Below are positions 21,731-30,898 of a stretch of DNA of 64,000 bases, in pieces. Position 1 is the stretch's first letter; every line of letters starts with the position of its first letter. This DNA is from Aculops lycopersici. Taxonomy: Eukaryota > Arthropoda > Arachnida > Trombidiformes > Eriophyidae. A program made the position numbers and the translations under genes. The notes beneath the pieces were generated by a model. It saw nothing but the letters and a program-made list of their open reading frames with translations, did not search any database and was not told the origin of the DNA. The stretch is taken from the NCBI GenBank assembly GCA_015350385.1, contig WNKI01000001.1:5907603-5971602 (forward strand), written 5' to 3'.

Positions 21731-23102
21731 TTGTGGCTAGATGGTTTATTTTGCCTAGTTTGGATTTAGATTGAATTTTTCACAGAGGCACTCCACACAG
21801 GTGATTTCGAATGTTCGTGAGCTTGCCGAAACAACCTGTAGCTTTGTTGCGCTGTTGAATGAGAATACGAGATTGATTCTTCACCTGAACTTCTAGCGGC
21901 ACTTTTAACCCATGAGTTGGATAGTAAAGAATAGTGAGTTAGTTGTAAGTTTTGCGAGAGTGGGATTGTCGATCTAGTTGCCTCCAGTTAGTGAGTTAGT
22001 TCGCCAGTCATTCCGTCGCTCAGTTAACTTGTTGGATTCAACGAGAACAGCGACGACGGTGGCAAATTTTGATTTGATTTGCACTCGCCGAGGCGAGAGC
22101 AATATAAGGAGGGAAAGAGAGGCATTAAGCGAGACAACTCGACGAGCAGAAGGGAGAAAGAAGGAGAGAGGCAGGGAGAGAGAGGAAACGACGGAGACAC
22201 GTATTCAATTTTCGCCGCTTTTGCCGCAACAACAACTCCAACAAACTTCGCAACGACCATTGAGCAAAAAGTCAATGGGCAATTGCAATCCAACAAGCGG
22301 ATGAGAGATGCCCAACGAGAGACAGTGAGAGAGAGGGCAACAGAAGCAATAGAATCGAGGAAAAGATCAAGTAGTGGCGAGTAATTTTTAGAGGCTAGTC
22401 GCCAGTCGAAGAAGTATTTGCAACAACTGGCAAGCCAGTTAGCTTGGCGAGCGAGCGAGCGAGCGAGCGTCTGCGTGTGTTGTATTCAAATTTGCCTTCT
22501 ACGCTCGCCTGTGTGAGTTGCTCCGCTCTAAGAGAGATCGCACTTGTTGCTTCAAGCAGCTTGGCCAGTCAAGTCATCGCTACTGACCAACTTCCAGCTT
22601 AATGTTATGTGAGCAGCAGCAACAGCGGCGTCTTCTTTAAAGGTTATGCAATTGCAACAACAAAATTTACCTCGGCGGCAACAGTAAAAGATGCACAGGT
22701 CCTAAGGAGTATCATAACAATAGCTGCAGTAGAGAAGGGTAAACAAGAAAGGAGTAAGCGAGCTGTTGGCCTGCAAGTAAAGTGAGAGATATTTACATAG
22801 ACGTAGATGTAAAGTAAAGCGAATACTGTCAAATAGCAAGCGGAAAGATCTTGATCAAGATAAGCTTCGAAGACTTTGTTCACGGTAAAAACTGACCACC
22901 AAGAACAAACAAACTAAACTCAAGCACGAAATATTTTGATTGGAACGAAATGAGTTCGAGTGTTGCATATCATGTTGGCGCCTTGTTTTATTTATAGACA
23001 TCAAGATATTCTTAAATCTATTTCTTCTTAGCGAGCAGTATTTTGTTTAAAAATTGAATTTCACAGAAATAAGCAGCAAACACCAAATACATCGGTACCA
23101 AA
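18514..23102. other. 4.6-kb non-coding region
   Basis: Nothing here is recognisable as protein. The 164-codon minus frame at 20079-20573 and the Arg/Glu-rich plus frame at 22079-22384 have no domain and the latter is low-complexity. The stretch holds a GA microsatellite at about 21684-21722, a (GCGA)n run at about 22446-22469, and other purine- or pyrimidine-rich tracts. It probably includes promoter and UTR sequence of NDOR1 and of the DOMON/b561 gene. Confidence 0.5.
21684..21722. repeat. (AG)n microsatellite
   Basis: About 20 uninterrupted AG dinucleotides, followed by GCGA units. Confidence 0.9.
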
Positions 23103-24993
23103 ATGGCAACTCTCGGCCACACAAATTTACCTGCTCCCATAAGGTTCATTATATTAGCTAATACTCTCATACTAATAGACATTTTTTGCCAACAAACAGC
23201 CTTTGGTCAGTTGGGGCAACAAATTGCAAGTAGGCAACAGGCATCTCTCCCAGCTAACCCCTTGTTTTTGAATCTAAGGAACCAAACGATGAGAAACTTT
23301 CCACACCCCAATTACCGAGCTCAATATGATCAAAATGAGCCAACATTTAACGGCCAAAAGCAGCAGCAGCAGCAATCACCTCGCCAACAAAACCCACCGA
23401 CTGAAGATTATACCTCAACAATGACTTCAGAAACAATCACATCGTTGCCCCATTTAGCCAAAGCGAGACAAAGACGTGCCGGAACAGACACCTGCAGCGA
23501 TCGCCTCTGCTACGGGCTGCCAATGGGCTGTCTCGGAAGTAGTTCTAGTCCTCAACCTTCGCGAACATCAATGGGCTCCAGTGTTTTGGGCGAGCAACAA
23601 GTTAGCACTGATCCAAAGTGCAATGTTTTGGTTACCTCAAAGAGAATCATCGATCCCTACAAGGTAACGGCGAGAGATATAATGTTTGAGTTGATCGCCT
23701 TGCCTGTCGAGGGTCAGGGTAACTATGCTGCGGTTGGCTTTTCGGAAAATGGACGGATGCAAGGTTTTGTAAGCGAATGCATTCAAACTAGAGATCCCAA
23801 GACTAGTTTGCATAAGATTGTCCTACAACATAGTTACAACATTCCCGGCAGTTACTCAAATGTTCCCGCCACCATCATATCGGGAATCCGAAATCTAGGT
23901 GTCTCCTATGAACATGGTTACTTCCAATGTAGGTGGATTGTTGAGACAGCCGTAGATTTTAGTTATGAGGCTCTAAATGGCACGCAGATAACTCTAAGAG
24001 AGGATCTAGGCTACAAGAACTATCATATTTTGTTGGCCTCGGGCCGCTTCGATGAAGTACTAGGCTCCAAGGATGTACATATGGATAGAACCAGCTCAAT
24101 GGCTCCAGTCAGCTTGGCTCAGACTGGACACATCAAGTCACTTGGTGCTCACATTCTAATCAGAATACACGGATCTCTCATGGTCGCCATCTGGGTTGGT
24201 CTTGTCACATTGTCCATTATTATGGCTAGATACTATAAGAACGAATGGTCTGGCTCAAAGGTTAATGATGTAGCCATATGGTTTGTGGCACATAGAACCT
24301 TCATGCTAATTGCATGGTTTGGTAGTATCATAGCAGTTATCTTTGCCTACATGTACACAGAGTCGTATCATCCAGGATTGCATCAAGTGTCTGGCTCGAT
24401 ATGTCTATTACTGTCCACGCTTCAAGTTTTAGGTGGTCTATTTAGACCACCTCTGGAGTCATCACGACGAGTTTTCTTCAATTGGGCCCATTTCATTTGT
24501 GGAAACCTGTCCTATCTACTCGCTATGCTCTGCTTGGTTACTGCGGCATTTCTAGCTCCAGCCCATCTACCACAGTTGTATATTTGGATTATAGTAGCCT
24601 TTGTGGGAACTTATGTTTTGATTCATACTATGATGACAATTCATCAGTACATTATCCATAGATCATCGAGTAAGTTAAGCTCCTTAAATTTTCGCAAAGC
24701 ATTGCATTCATTATCGCACCAACTTTTTGCTCAGACTAACACCTTACTCTGCTCGTACTAACACCTACACTGTTATCATTCTACCACTTTTTTTGAAAAC
24801 CTCAGAAATCTCAATAACTCCAATGAGCGATCTGAATTCTAACTCATCTGCCACCTACACCTCAGCTGGATTCGTAACTGACTCTTATCCAAAGGAAAAG
24901 AATAGTCCCTTTAGACAATTGATGCTGGGCATCCTTGTTACAATCATCGTTATATACATCGTACTGCTTATCTCACTAGTCAATGTCAAGTAG
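23103..24993 (+). CDS. DOMON + cytochrome b561 ferric-chelate reductase-like (FRRS1 type), two exons
   Basis: Exon 1 is 23103-24669 and exon 2 is 24806-24993. They join in phase 1 across a 136-bp intron (GTAAGT ... CTCAG), giving 584 residues. An N-terminal hydrophobic stretch (FIILANTLILIDIFC) looks like a signal peptide or anchor. A Gln-rich region follows, then a DOMON domain at about residues 170-310 (YAAVGFSENGRMQGF). A b561 core follows with four conserved heme-ligand histidines: RIHGSLM, FVAHRTF, HQVSGSI and NWAHFI. The spliced exon adds a last hydrophobic segment (QLMLGILVTIIVIYIVLLIS). This layout is that of FRRS1/CYB561-DOMON proteins, which move electrons across membranes to ferric iron. 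No reeler domain is visible at the N-terminus, unlike vertebrate FRRS1. Confidence 0.88.
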
Positions 24994-25044
24994 TAGGATT
25001 GCATGTAAACAATTCCAAGCATTATCTTTAGTCACATACCAAAG

Positions 25045-25069
25045 AACAGGGTGATGAAATCACCCTGTT
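25045..25069. repeat. Perfect stem-loop, 11-bp arms, 3-nt loop
   Basis: AACAGGGTGAT, loop GAA, ATCACCCTGTT. It lies about 50 nt after the DOMON/b561 stop codon, so probably in the 3' UTR. Confidence 0.85.
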
Positions 25070-25663
25070 ACCTGTTGCTTTTTAATATTCCAATGTTTTT
25101 GATGCATATATAATAAACTATCACGATAGTTACACAGTCATTGTAACGTTTATGAATAGAAAAGTAACAGTCCTAGACATGATTGAAAAAATGGAAGATT
25201 GTAGACGTGTATCAATTGGTTAAAACTTTTGGTTTCATGTGGAGAGGTTGCTTGGATATCATTCTGGTCAATGTATCAGCAGTGTGACTTTTATACGAGG
25301 AAAGTTTATAACCTGTGGACTCGAGTATGGTCATATCAAAGTCGTGCACATAGACCACGATCTCACATGAATAAGATTGGCCTCATCTCAAAGGATGCGG
25401 AACAATTTTCGGTAAAGGTCCTCAGATTTGTTTGTACAAGAATTGGTAGGCTTAGCCAATATGTGCCAAGTATCTTATCAATCTAACCATCGTTTATAAT
25501 GATATGATCTCATCAAACGAGAACATTTGATGCACGAATCTCCGGGTCACGACGAGTGGAATCGATAGCTAGCGCGCGTATAGATAAATACGCTTGCTGG
25601 TTCCTACATGGTTGTTGAATAACAAACATTAATATGAAAGTGTATGATCTTACAATTTGTCTT

Positions 25664-25699
25664 AGATAATTTCCCAATACAGCTATTGGGAAATTATCT
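25664..25699. repeat. Perfect stem-loop, 16-bp arms, 4-nt loop
   Basis: The left arm AGATAATTTCCCAATA and its exact reverse complement flank the loop CAGC. It lies about 240 bp upstream of the BRCT gene start. I recognise no transposon end in it. Confidence 0.9.
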
Positions 25700-25941
25700 A
25701 TTGCCTCCTATTGCATCCATCGTGGTCATCAGGGTCGTTGTAATAAATGTATTTAGTGCAATGCATCCACGATGCGCGCCCGGTTCGCGCGCCATTTGCG
25801 TTGCGCGTGCTTCTTCTCTACAACAACGGTATTCTCGTTGTCGATAAAATTTCATCGGTTTCAATAGATGAATGTTGTCCTCTTCGGTGGATATAGAAAT
25901 TGAATTAATAAATAAGGATATAAGGATAAAATCAAGAAAAG

Positions 25942-27114
25942 ATGTCCTGTGTTCCATTCAATACTCAGGGAGCCACTCAACTTCCGTCCCAAGTCCATCC
26001 AATATTTGTTATCGTTATTTTGGACCATATACCTGAATTTCAACGTGATCTCCTCCGCGAATGCCAAACATTACTATCTCATGATATTAGAACTGAGATA
26101 GTTACTGTGCAACAGTTGGACATGATACCAACAAGCACTCGATTGTTTGCCATACCAAATTTAAATCTTGAATTAGTGAAAAGGATCAAAACTAGATTTG
26201 AGAAACCAAGAATCTACCTGCCTCGCGCCATCATCGAGGCACTTAGATTTCACCAGACTCTCCACCTACCGGTTAGAAGCCTCTCAATCAGCATGACTAT
26301 GCTGAAATGCCGTATTTTCCTAGTCAAAAACTGTGATGTCCCAGTCATACGCAATGCCATCAATGAGATGTGTGGAACAATCAAGACAAGTTTCAATGAA
26401 CCAGATGTAAATGTAGTAGTTTCAGATAGAGCCGACGATAAGTATTGCTCGAAGGCATTTCATCGACGAATACCCGTTGTATCGCCTCGATGGGTTGAGA
26501 TGAACTTCAACATTGCAAAACAAGAAACTACTGATTTCACACACGAGGCCAGTTCAAATATTGAACAATTTATGGTGAAGCCTTTCTATGGGCTGCACTT
26601 CAAGATTGCTGTCCAAGACACGCCAGCTTTAAAGCAACTCATTCTATCTAATCAAGGTAACATAGTCTATGGCGAGGAGAATATTGTTACTCACATCGTC
26701 GCTCCACAAGCCACAGATTCTACCAAACCGAAGGTGGTTGACGTGAACTTTATCGAGACTTGCGCCAAGCTTGGCTTCTATGTCTCTAAACGCGATCTTC
26801 GCGAATGCAATGTTCCAGCAACGCCGCCGCAACCAGTGAAACAGGAAACTAGAATGCATCCAACTCAACAGGGTTTGGAACGACAGAATGATGTCATGCC
26901 TCCGCCATCACATTTCGAAATGACGGAGCCAAGGACCCCTCTACGACAGCAACCTGCCGACATGAATGACATGATCCTGCGAGCACTCTCAGATAATCAA
27001 ACCCAATCGGCTTCCACTCAGATGCGTCGTTTACCTGATCGTGAGCTTATGATTGAGCAGGCATTTGAACCGAGTCAGCAACTATTCTGGAATGAGAAAC
27101 CAACAAAGAAGTAA
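25942..27114 (+). CDS. Triple-BRCT protein, TopBP1/ECT2-type N-terminal module
   Basis: A single exon of 390 codons. Residues about 20-115 resemble the degenerate BRCT0 of TopBP1 and ECT2. Residues about 118-200 form a BRCT repeat with the conserved tryptophan in VVSPRWVEMNF. Residues about 215-300 form a second BRCT, ending VVDVNFIETCAKLGFYVSKRDL. The last 90 residues are polar and carry TP and SQ sites. BRCT0-1-2 modules bind phosphopeptides; in TopBP1/Dpb11 they dock RAD9 and Treslin in DNA damage and replication control, and in ECT2 they regulate a Rho GEF. No further BRCTs and no DH-PH domain follow, so this is either a short TopBP1-like protein or a separate family member. AATAAA lies about 11 nt after the stop. 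Confidence 0.65.
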   Translation: MSCVPFNTQGATQLPSQVHPIFVIVILDHIPEFQRDLLRECQTLLSHDIRTEIVTVQQLDMIPTSTRLFAIPNLNLELVKRIKTRFEKPRIYLPRAIIEALRFHQTLHLPVRSLSISMTMLKCRIFLVKNCDVPVIRNAINEMCGTIKTSFNEPDVNVVVSDRADDKYCSKAFHRRIPVVSPRWVEMNFNIAKQETTDFTHEASSNIEQFMVKPFYGLHFKIAVQDTPALKQLILSNQGNIVYGEENIVTHIVAPQATDSTKPKVVDVNFIETCAKLGFYVSKRDLRECNVPATPPQPVKQETRMHPTQQGLERQNDVMPPPSHFEMTEPRTPLRQQPADMNDMILRALSDNQTQSASTQMRRLPDRELMIEQAFEPSQQLFWNEKPTKK

Positions 27115-27239
27115 ATTTCAGCGACAATAAACCAAAGAGGTGAATAATAGACGAATCATCAAGTTTGTTTTGCTTAATGCAGTAATATCATTATAAAAAC
27201 AGTGAAGGGTCGAGTTTCGTCTCGTTTCTAGTTCGACCA

Positions 27240-27920
27240 TCAATCACGACGGAGTTTATTGAGACGCTCCTCAAGGTCAGCATCGGCAGCAGTTCCACCT
27301 ATTGTGGCTGCCTCAGGTTCTTTCGAAGCCGCAGTTTTATCCGCAACCGGCACCTTGGCACCAGAGGCAGGTAGCGTAGCCAATGTTTGATTCATCTCGA
27401 TGCCGAGCTCGTCGAGAACCTTGTTAACAATTTGATCACTTTCTTGCTCATCAGTGTCCTCTTCGAAGACGTCATCCATGACATCGTTGATCATCTCCTC
27501 CTTCATGTCAACCATATCTGTTTGCTTCTGGAACTCTTGAATTATTCTCTGGATTTGAGGCAGGTTCATCTGTTTATTCATTCTTACAAGACCCTGAGTT
27601 ACACCTCTCATAGCTTGGGCCATACTGTTTTGGGATTTAAGTGTTGCTGTCTTAAGTGAGATGGCCTGGAGATTGGCTTTCATGACGTTAAATTTCTTGA
27701 TCTGGCTCTTCGTTCGGACTAGATCCTTAGCCATGATCTTCACTGAATCCATTTGGTTTGCTTTGGCATTCTTTCTGATCTCGTTTGCTAATTTTACCTC
27801 CTGTTGTTCCATGCGACTCTTTTCTCTTTCCAAATCCCGGATCGCCCTGTCGATAGCTCTCTTATTCTCTCTGAGTATCTCATCTGGCGTCTTACGCTTT
27901 CCAAAGAAAAATTCCATCAT
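27240..27920 (-). CDS. CHMP2A: ESCRT-III subunit CHMP2A / Vps2
   Basis: A single exon of 226 codons, matching the family length of about 222. The N-terminus MMEFFFGKRKTPDEILRENK is diagnostic for CHMP2A. A basic alpha-1 helix follows (RDLEREKSRMEQQEVKLANEI), then the helical core with SMAQAMRGVTQGL and MNLPQIQRIIQEF. The acidic autoinhibitory part and a C-terminal MIM1 helix (DADLEERLNKLRRD) for VPS4 binding complete it. CHMP2A co-assembles with CHMP3 and CHMP4 to constrict membranes in multivesicular-body formation, cytokinesis and nuclear-envelope sealing. It is transcribed away from MRPL24, with about 490 bp between the two starts. Confidence 0.97.
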   Translation of the reverse strand: MMEFFFGKRKTPDEILRENKRAIDRAIRDLEREKSRMEQQEVKLANEIRKNAKANQMDSVKIMAKDLVRTKSQIKKFNVMKANLQAISLKTATLKSQNSMAQAMRGVTQGLVRMNKQMNLPQIQRIIQEFQKQTDMVDMKEEMINDVMDDVFEEDTDEQESDQIVNKVLDELGIEMNQTLATLPASGAKVPVADKTAASKEPEAATIGGTAADADLEERLNKLRRD

Positions 27921-28413
27921 CTTTGCAAATTCTATTAAATATATCTCAAGGTCACTGGGTGCATAAAAGAGTTATATGTTGTGTATATTTATACTGAATT
28001 ATATCCTATGTATAATGGCTAATCTAACTGATGGGATGTGAATCTGGATTGATTGGTTGTTGTCGCGTAGTTGTTGTTGCTGCAACAAGCGAAAACATCG
28101 AATGGTGGAGATTGTAGGCGCCCTAATATGTGAAATTTCTTTTGGAAAAGCTGGTATTTACTGTTGAATTGTGCGTTGACTGCTGCCATTGAAACAGCAG
28201 CCGCTGCCTTCTTGGCAGTTCGTTCTTTAGTTTCACGTACACCTACAGCGTGGTGCCATAAAAACAAAGCACATGCAAAGATCTTTTCCGTGGATAGAAC
28301 AACAATCATCATTTTGGTGCCACAAAAAACCTTGCGAGGTTTGTTTTGCAATATCAGCTCAAACTAGAAGAAACATATTTTCAAATATTAAACAACATAT
28401 CGATCTTGCGAAT
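27921..28413. promoter_or_regulatory. Divergent region between CHMP2A and MRPL24
   Basis: About 490 bp between two divergent start codons, probably a shared promoter. Open frames here on both strands (minus 28019-28351, plus 28164-28367) match nothing I know. The plus frame upstream of MRPL24 stays open for 47 codons before its ATG, but those residues do not look like part of the protein. Confidence 0.45.
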
Positions 28414-29169
28414 ATGCGATTAACAGATATCTTGAGGGCGGGTCGACGATTACCGGCCAGCTTCCACAACATGCCATCAAGGTACGTGGAAAGACAGACG
28501 CAGTTCATCAAGAAAAGAACACCAAACATGGTCCAATATGAGCAAAAGATATACAGATACAAACAGAGAGCATATTATGATAGATGGAGACCTTGGGAAG
28601 ACGATTTTCAATCACTTAATAAGCCTCATGTTAGAACAAAGCAAATTTTTGTCGAGCCAATCAGAGAATGGAACTTTTTCCGCGGCGATCGTGTCGAAAT
28701 ATTGAAAGGTCCGGATAAGGGAAAGCAAGGAATCATTAACTACATCGTTAAAGAGAGAAATTGGGTATTTGTTCAAGGGCTCAATGTTAAAAGAGAGGTA
28801 ACAAATAAAACAAATACATTTCTAGGTAACGTAGCAACACGCGAGGAACCATTACTCATAAATCACGAGGTAAAACTTGTGGATCCAACTGATCTCATGC
28901 CTACAGAAGTGGAGTGGCGTTATGACGACGATGGAAACAGGGTTAGAGTATCGACGAGAACAGAGAGGATATTACCTCTGCCTAGTCAGGCTTATGAGAC
29001 AGTGGACTATGTTGAGAAGGAAAATTACAAAGAGCGACCCAAGGATACACCGGCCAAGCTAGTCAACGAGATCACCTTTGAGCCTAAGGTGAAGACGTTT
29101 GAAATGGACATCTGTGATGCGATGGGTATTGTAGAAGACAGAGTTCCTTATCCCATGTATTGGTATTAA
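28414..29169 (+). CDS. MRPL24: Mitochondrial ribosomal protein uL24m
   Basis: 251 codons, start chosen at MRLTDILRAGRRLPASFHN because this gives a basic, amphipathic N-terminus suited to mitochondrial import and matches insect orthologues. The open frame runs 47 codons further upstream. A KOW domain is clear at about residues 85-140 (FFRGDRVEILKGPDKGKQG, then VFVQGLNVKREV). The C-terminal extension (VEWRYDDDGNRVRVSTRTERILPLP, 20 residues of which are near-invariant) and ending PYPMYWY are typical of animal MRPL24. It is a component of the large mitoribosomal subunit near the polypeptide exit. No intron is seen. Confidence 0.95.
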   Translation: MRLTDILRAGRRLPASFHNMPSRYVERQTQFIKKRTPNMVQYEQKIYRYKQRAYYDRWRPWEDDFQSLNKPHVRTKQIFVEPIREWNFFRGDRVEILKGPDKGKQGIINYIVKERNWVFVQGLNVKREVTNKTNTFLGNVATREEPLLINHEVKLVDPTDLMPTEVEWRYDDDGNRVRVSTRTERILPLPSQAYETVDYVEKENYKERPKDTPAKLVNEITFEPKVKTFEMDICDAMGIVEDRVPYPMYWY

Positions 29170-29397
29170 TTAAATCTAGAAGTTATTTACGTTAGACTCT
29201 CCAATGGATAAAGTACTATTTTTTCGCATTGCGGAGTATAGTCTTTATCAACAAAAGCGATCTCCTGTTTTTGTTTAGTCCATCTAGCTGATATCAACTC
29301 TTGCTTGCATTAAAATTTACATTCACTTTCTTTTTTCATATCTAATCAATCGCTTCTATTTATTTGAAACAAACAAGAGAGTAAAAGTAAGTTCAAA

Positions 29398-29826
29398 ATG
29401 AGATTCGAATTTTGCAACAAACTCGATTGTCCAGACTGGATCTTGGCCCAACTGGCTCATGCGTCCAAATTGGACTTACAAACATTTGAACAAATTTGCA
29501 TCATGGTCAAGAGGAGCATGGCAGCAGGTGGCAACAATTTCAATCAGCAGGATCTAATGTCCTTACTCGTCAACCATGGAGCCGAAGTCTCGTCTTTGGA
29601 AGAGATGGAAAAGGAGGTGAAGGAAGAAGAAAGGACCAAGGAATTCGATATCGATGATGCAAGAGCCTGCTTCGGCGCTGTGAATTTTATCATCACAAAT
29701 GCCCATTCATATAAAGTTTCCATGAGGCAACTAAACACTGAACTCGAGCAGCTTGGTCTACCCAGCGAGCATTGTCAAACATTATGTACCGTAACGAGCA
29801 ATGAGGCAAATCTGCATAATAAATAA
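29398..29826 (+). CDS. COMMD4: COMMD4 N-terminal (HN) domain only; COMM domain missing
   Basis: 142 codons. The start MRFEFCNKLDCPDWILAQ is characteristic of COMMD4. The helical N-terminal domain continues through FGAVNFIITNAHSYKVS and LNTELEQLGLPSEHCQTLC. The family is about 200 residues long and ends in a C-terminal COMM domain that drives dimerisation and assembly of the Commander complex used in endosomal recycling. Here the frame stops just where that domain should begin. The bases after the stop can be read in another frame as SSLRF then, past a TGA, ILESQQ, faintly like the COMM start, but I found no exon with the COMM core before mbt. AATAAA overlaps the stop codon, so transcription probably ends here. 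This is either a truncated functional gene or a decayed one. Confidence 0.8.
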   Translation: MRFEFCNKLDCPDWILAQLAHASKLDLQTFEQICIMVKRSMAAGGNNFNQQDLMSLLVNHGAEVSSLEEMEKEVKEEERTKEFDIDDARACFGAVNFIITNAHSYKVSMRQLNTELEQLGLPSEHCQTLCTVTSNEANLHNK

Positions 29827-30898
29827 ACGCATCAAGTTTGCGATTCTGAATACTTGAAAGTCAGCAGGTGCATTTAGGTGGTGGTTGCTGTTGTTGTTGC
29901 TGCTGTGTTTGCCGTCGGTTGTATTAATGGTGCAGCAGTCAATGGGAGAAGCGGTAACCTGTTGCCGTTTTCTTGTTGTTTTGTTGCTGTTGTTGCGAGC
30001 CTTTGGCAAGTTGCTAGCCATTACCTCAGCATTACTTTTCTTGCAGTTTTGGCACCACCAGCAACAAGTTGAGGCTGCAATGGCCACTTTTGCTTACCTC
30101 GGCCATTCTGGCCGCCGCCGCCGCCACCACCGCTTGAGTTCGCATTAGTGTGTGAACATTTACCTCTCTCTCCCTCTGATTCGATATGGCTTTTGCCTTT
30201 GGTTAGTTTTGAGTGAGGACAGCAGCAGTCTGCGGACTCTAGCAAAGCGCCGGTATGTGCATCTTTCCCTCTCCCTCTCTCACTCGCTGCCTCGGGCAGC
30301 CCGAGTCGGGCTTCTCTTGTCGCGGCGAAGGCAGAATCTGCGACCGCCTCTGCCCATCTACTCAACACAGGCTAACACACCATCCAGATTGAAAAATTAT
30401 ACACAGAACTCCGAGGGAGTTTTATGCACCACTCTTAGATGAAATCCAACAAGAAAACCATCAAAATTTTGTAGACTACATTTCACACTCATTTAGATCT
30501 GATTTATTGTGCCAGCCACCAAGCAGCATCAAGAGGATGATGCAAATCTTATAATATTGACTTATAATATTGATACAGATCCTCGGCGAACCGTTTTGGG
30601 GTCAAATCTCAGCAACCTGCTGCAGCGTCACCAAAACATGCAACAGTTACTCTTGCGAGGTTTCAGTAGCTAACATTCTCTTATCATATTATAAATCTCA
30701 CAAGCAACAAGTGGATCATTCATCAACCATGCTATCCAACCGATTAGCCTGAGATCAATTTATGTTATTATCTATTGCCATTATTCACTCTACTCCCAAC
30801 TCGAAAACAATTACTTAACCTTGTATATTGATTTCAAGACTTTGCAACCCCACTAAAATTATTTCTGAGATTTAGTAACAAATTATCAAAAGCATAAA
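29827..30898. other. Intergenic between COMMD4 and mbt
   Basis: About 1.07 kb rich in GTT/GCT and CCT/TCT tracts, giving low-complexity open frames on both strands. I searched it by eye for a COMM-domain exon and found none. It probably carries the mbt promoter and 5' UTR. Confidence 0.5.

Larger units (their letters stand above)
24994..25941. other. Intergenic with two hairpins
   Basis: About 950 bp between the DOMON/b561 stop and the BRCT gene start. It holds a short stem-loop just past the stop and a stronger 16-bp stem-loop, both listed separately. AATAAA occurs near 25110 and is the likely poly(A) signal of the upstream gene. A few short open frames have no recognisable content. Confidence 0.5.

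Noticed and set aside
22079..22384. Arg/Glu-rich 101-codon frame
   Set aside because: It is purine-rich low-complexity sequence; the opposite strand is equally open.
28019..28351. 110-codon frame (minus) between CHMP2A and MRPL24
   Set aside because: It has no recognisable domain, is overlapped by frames on the other strand, and occupies a divergent promoter region. A small unknown protein cannot be fully excluded.
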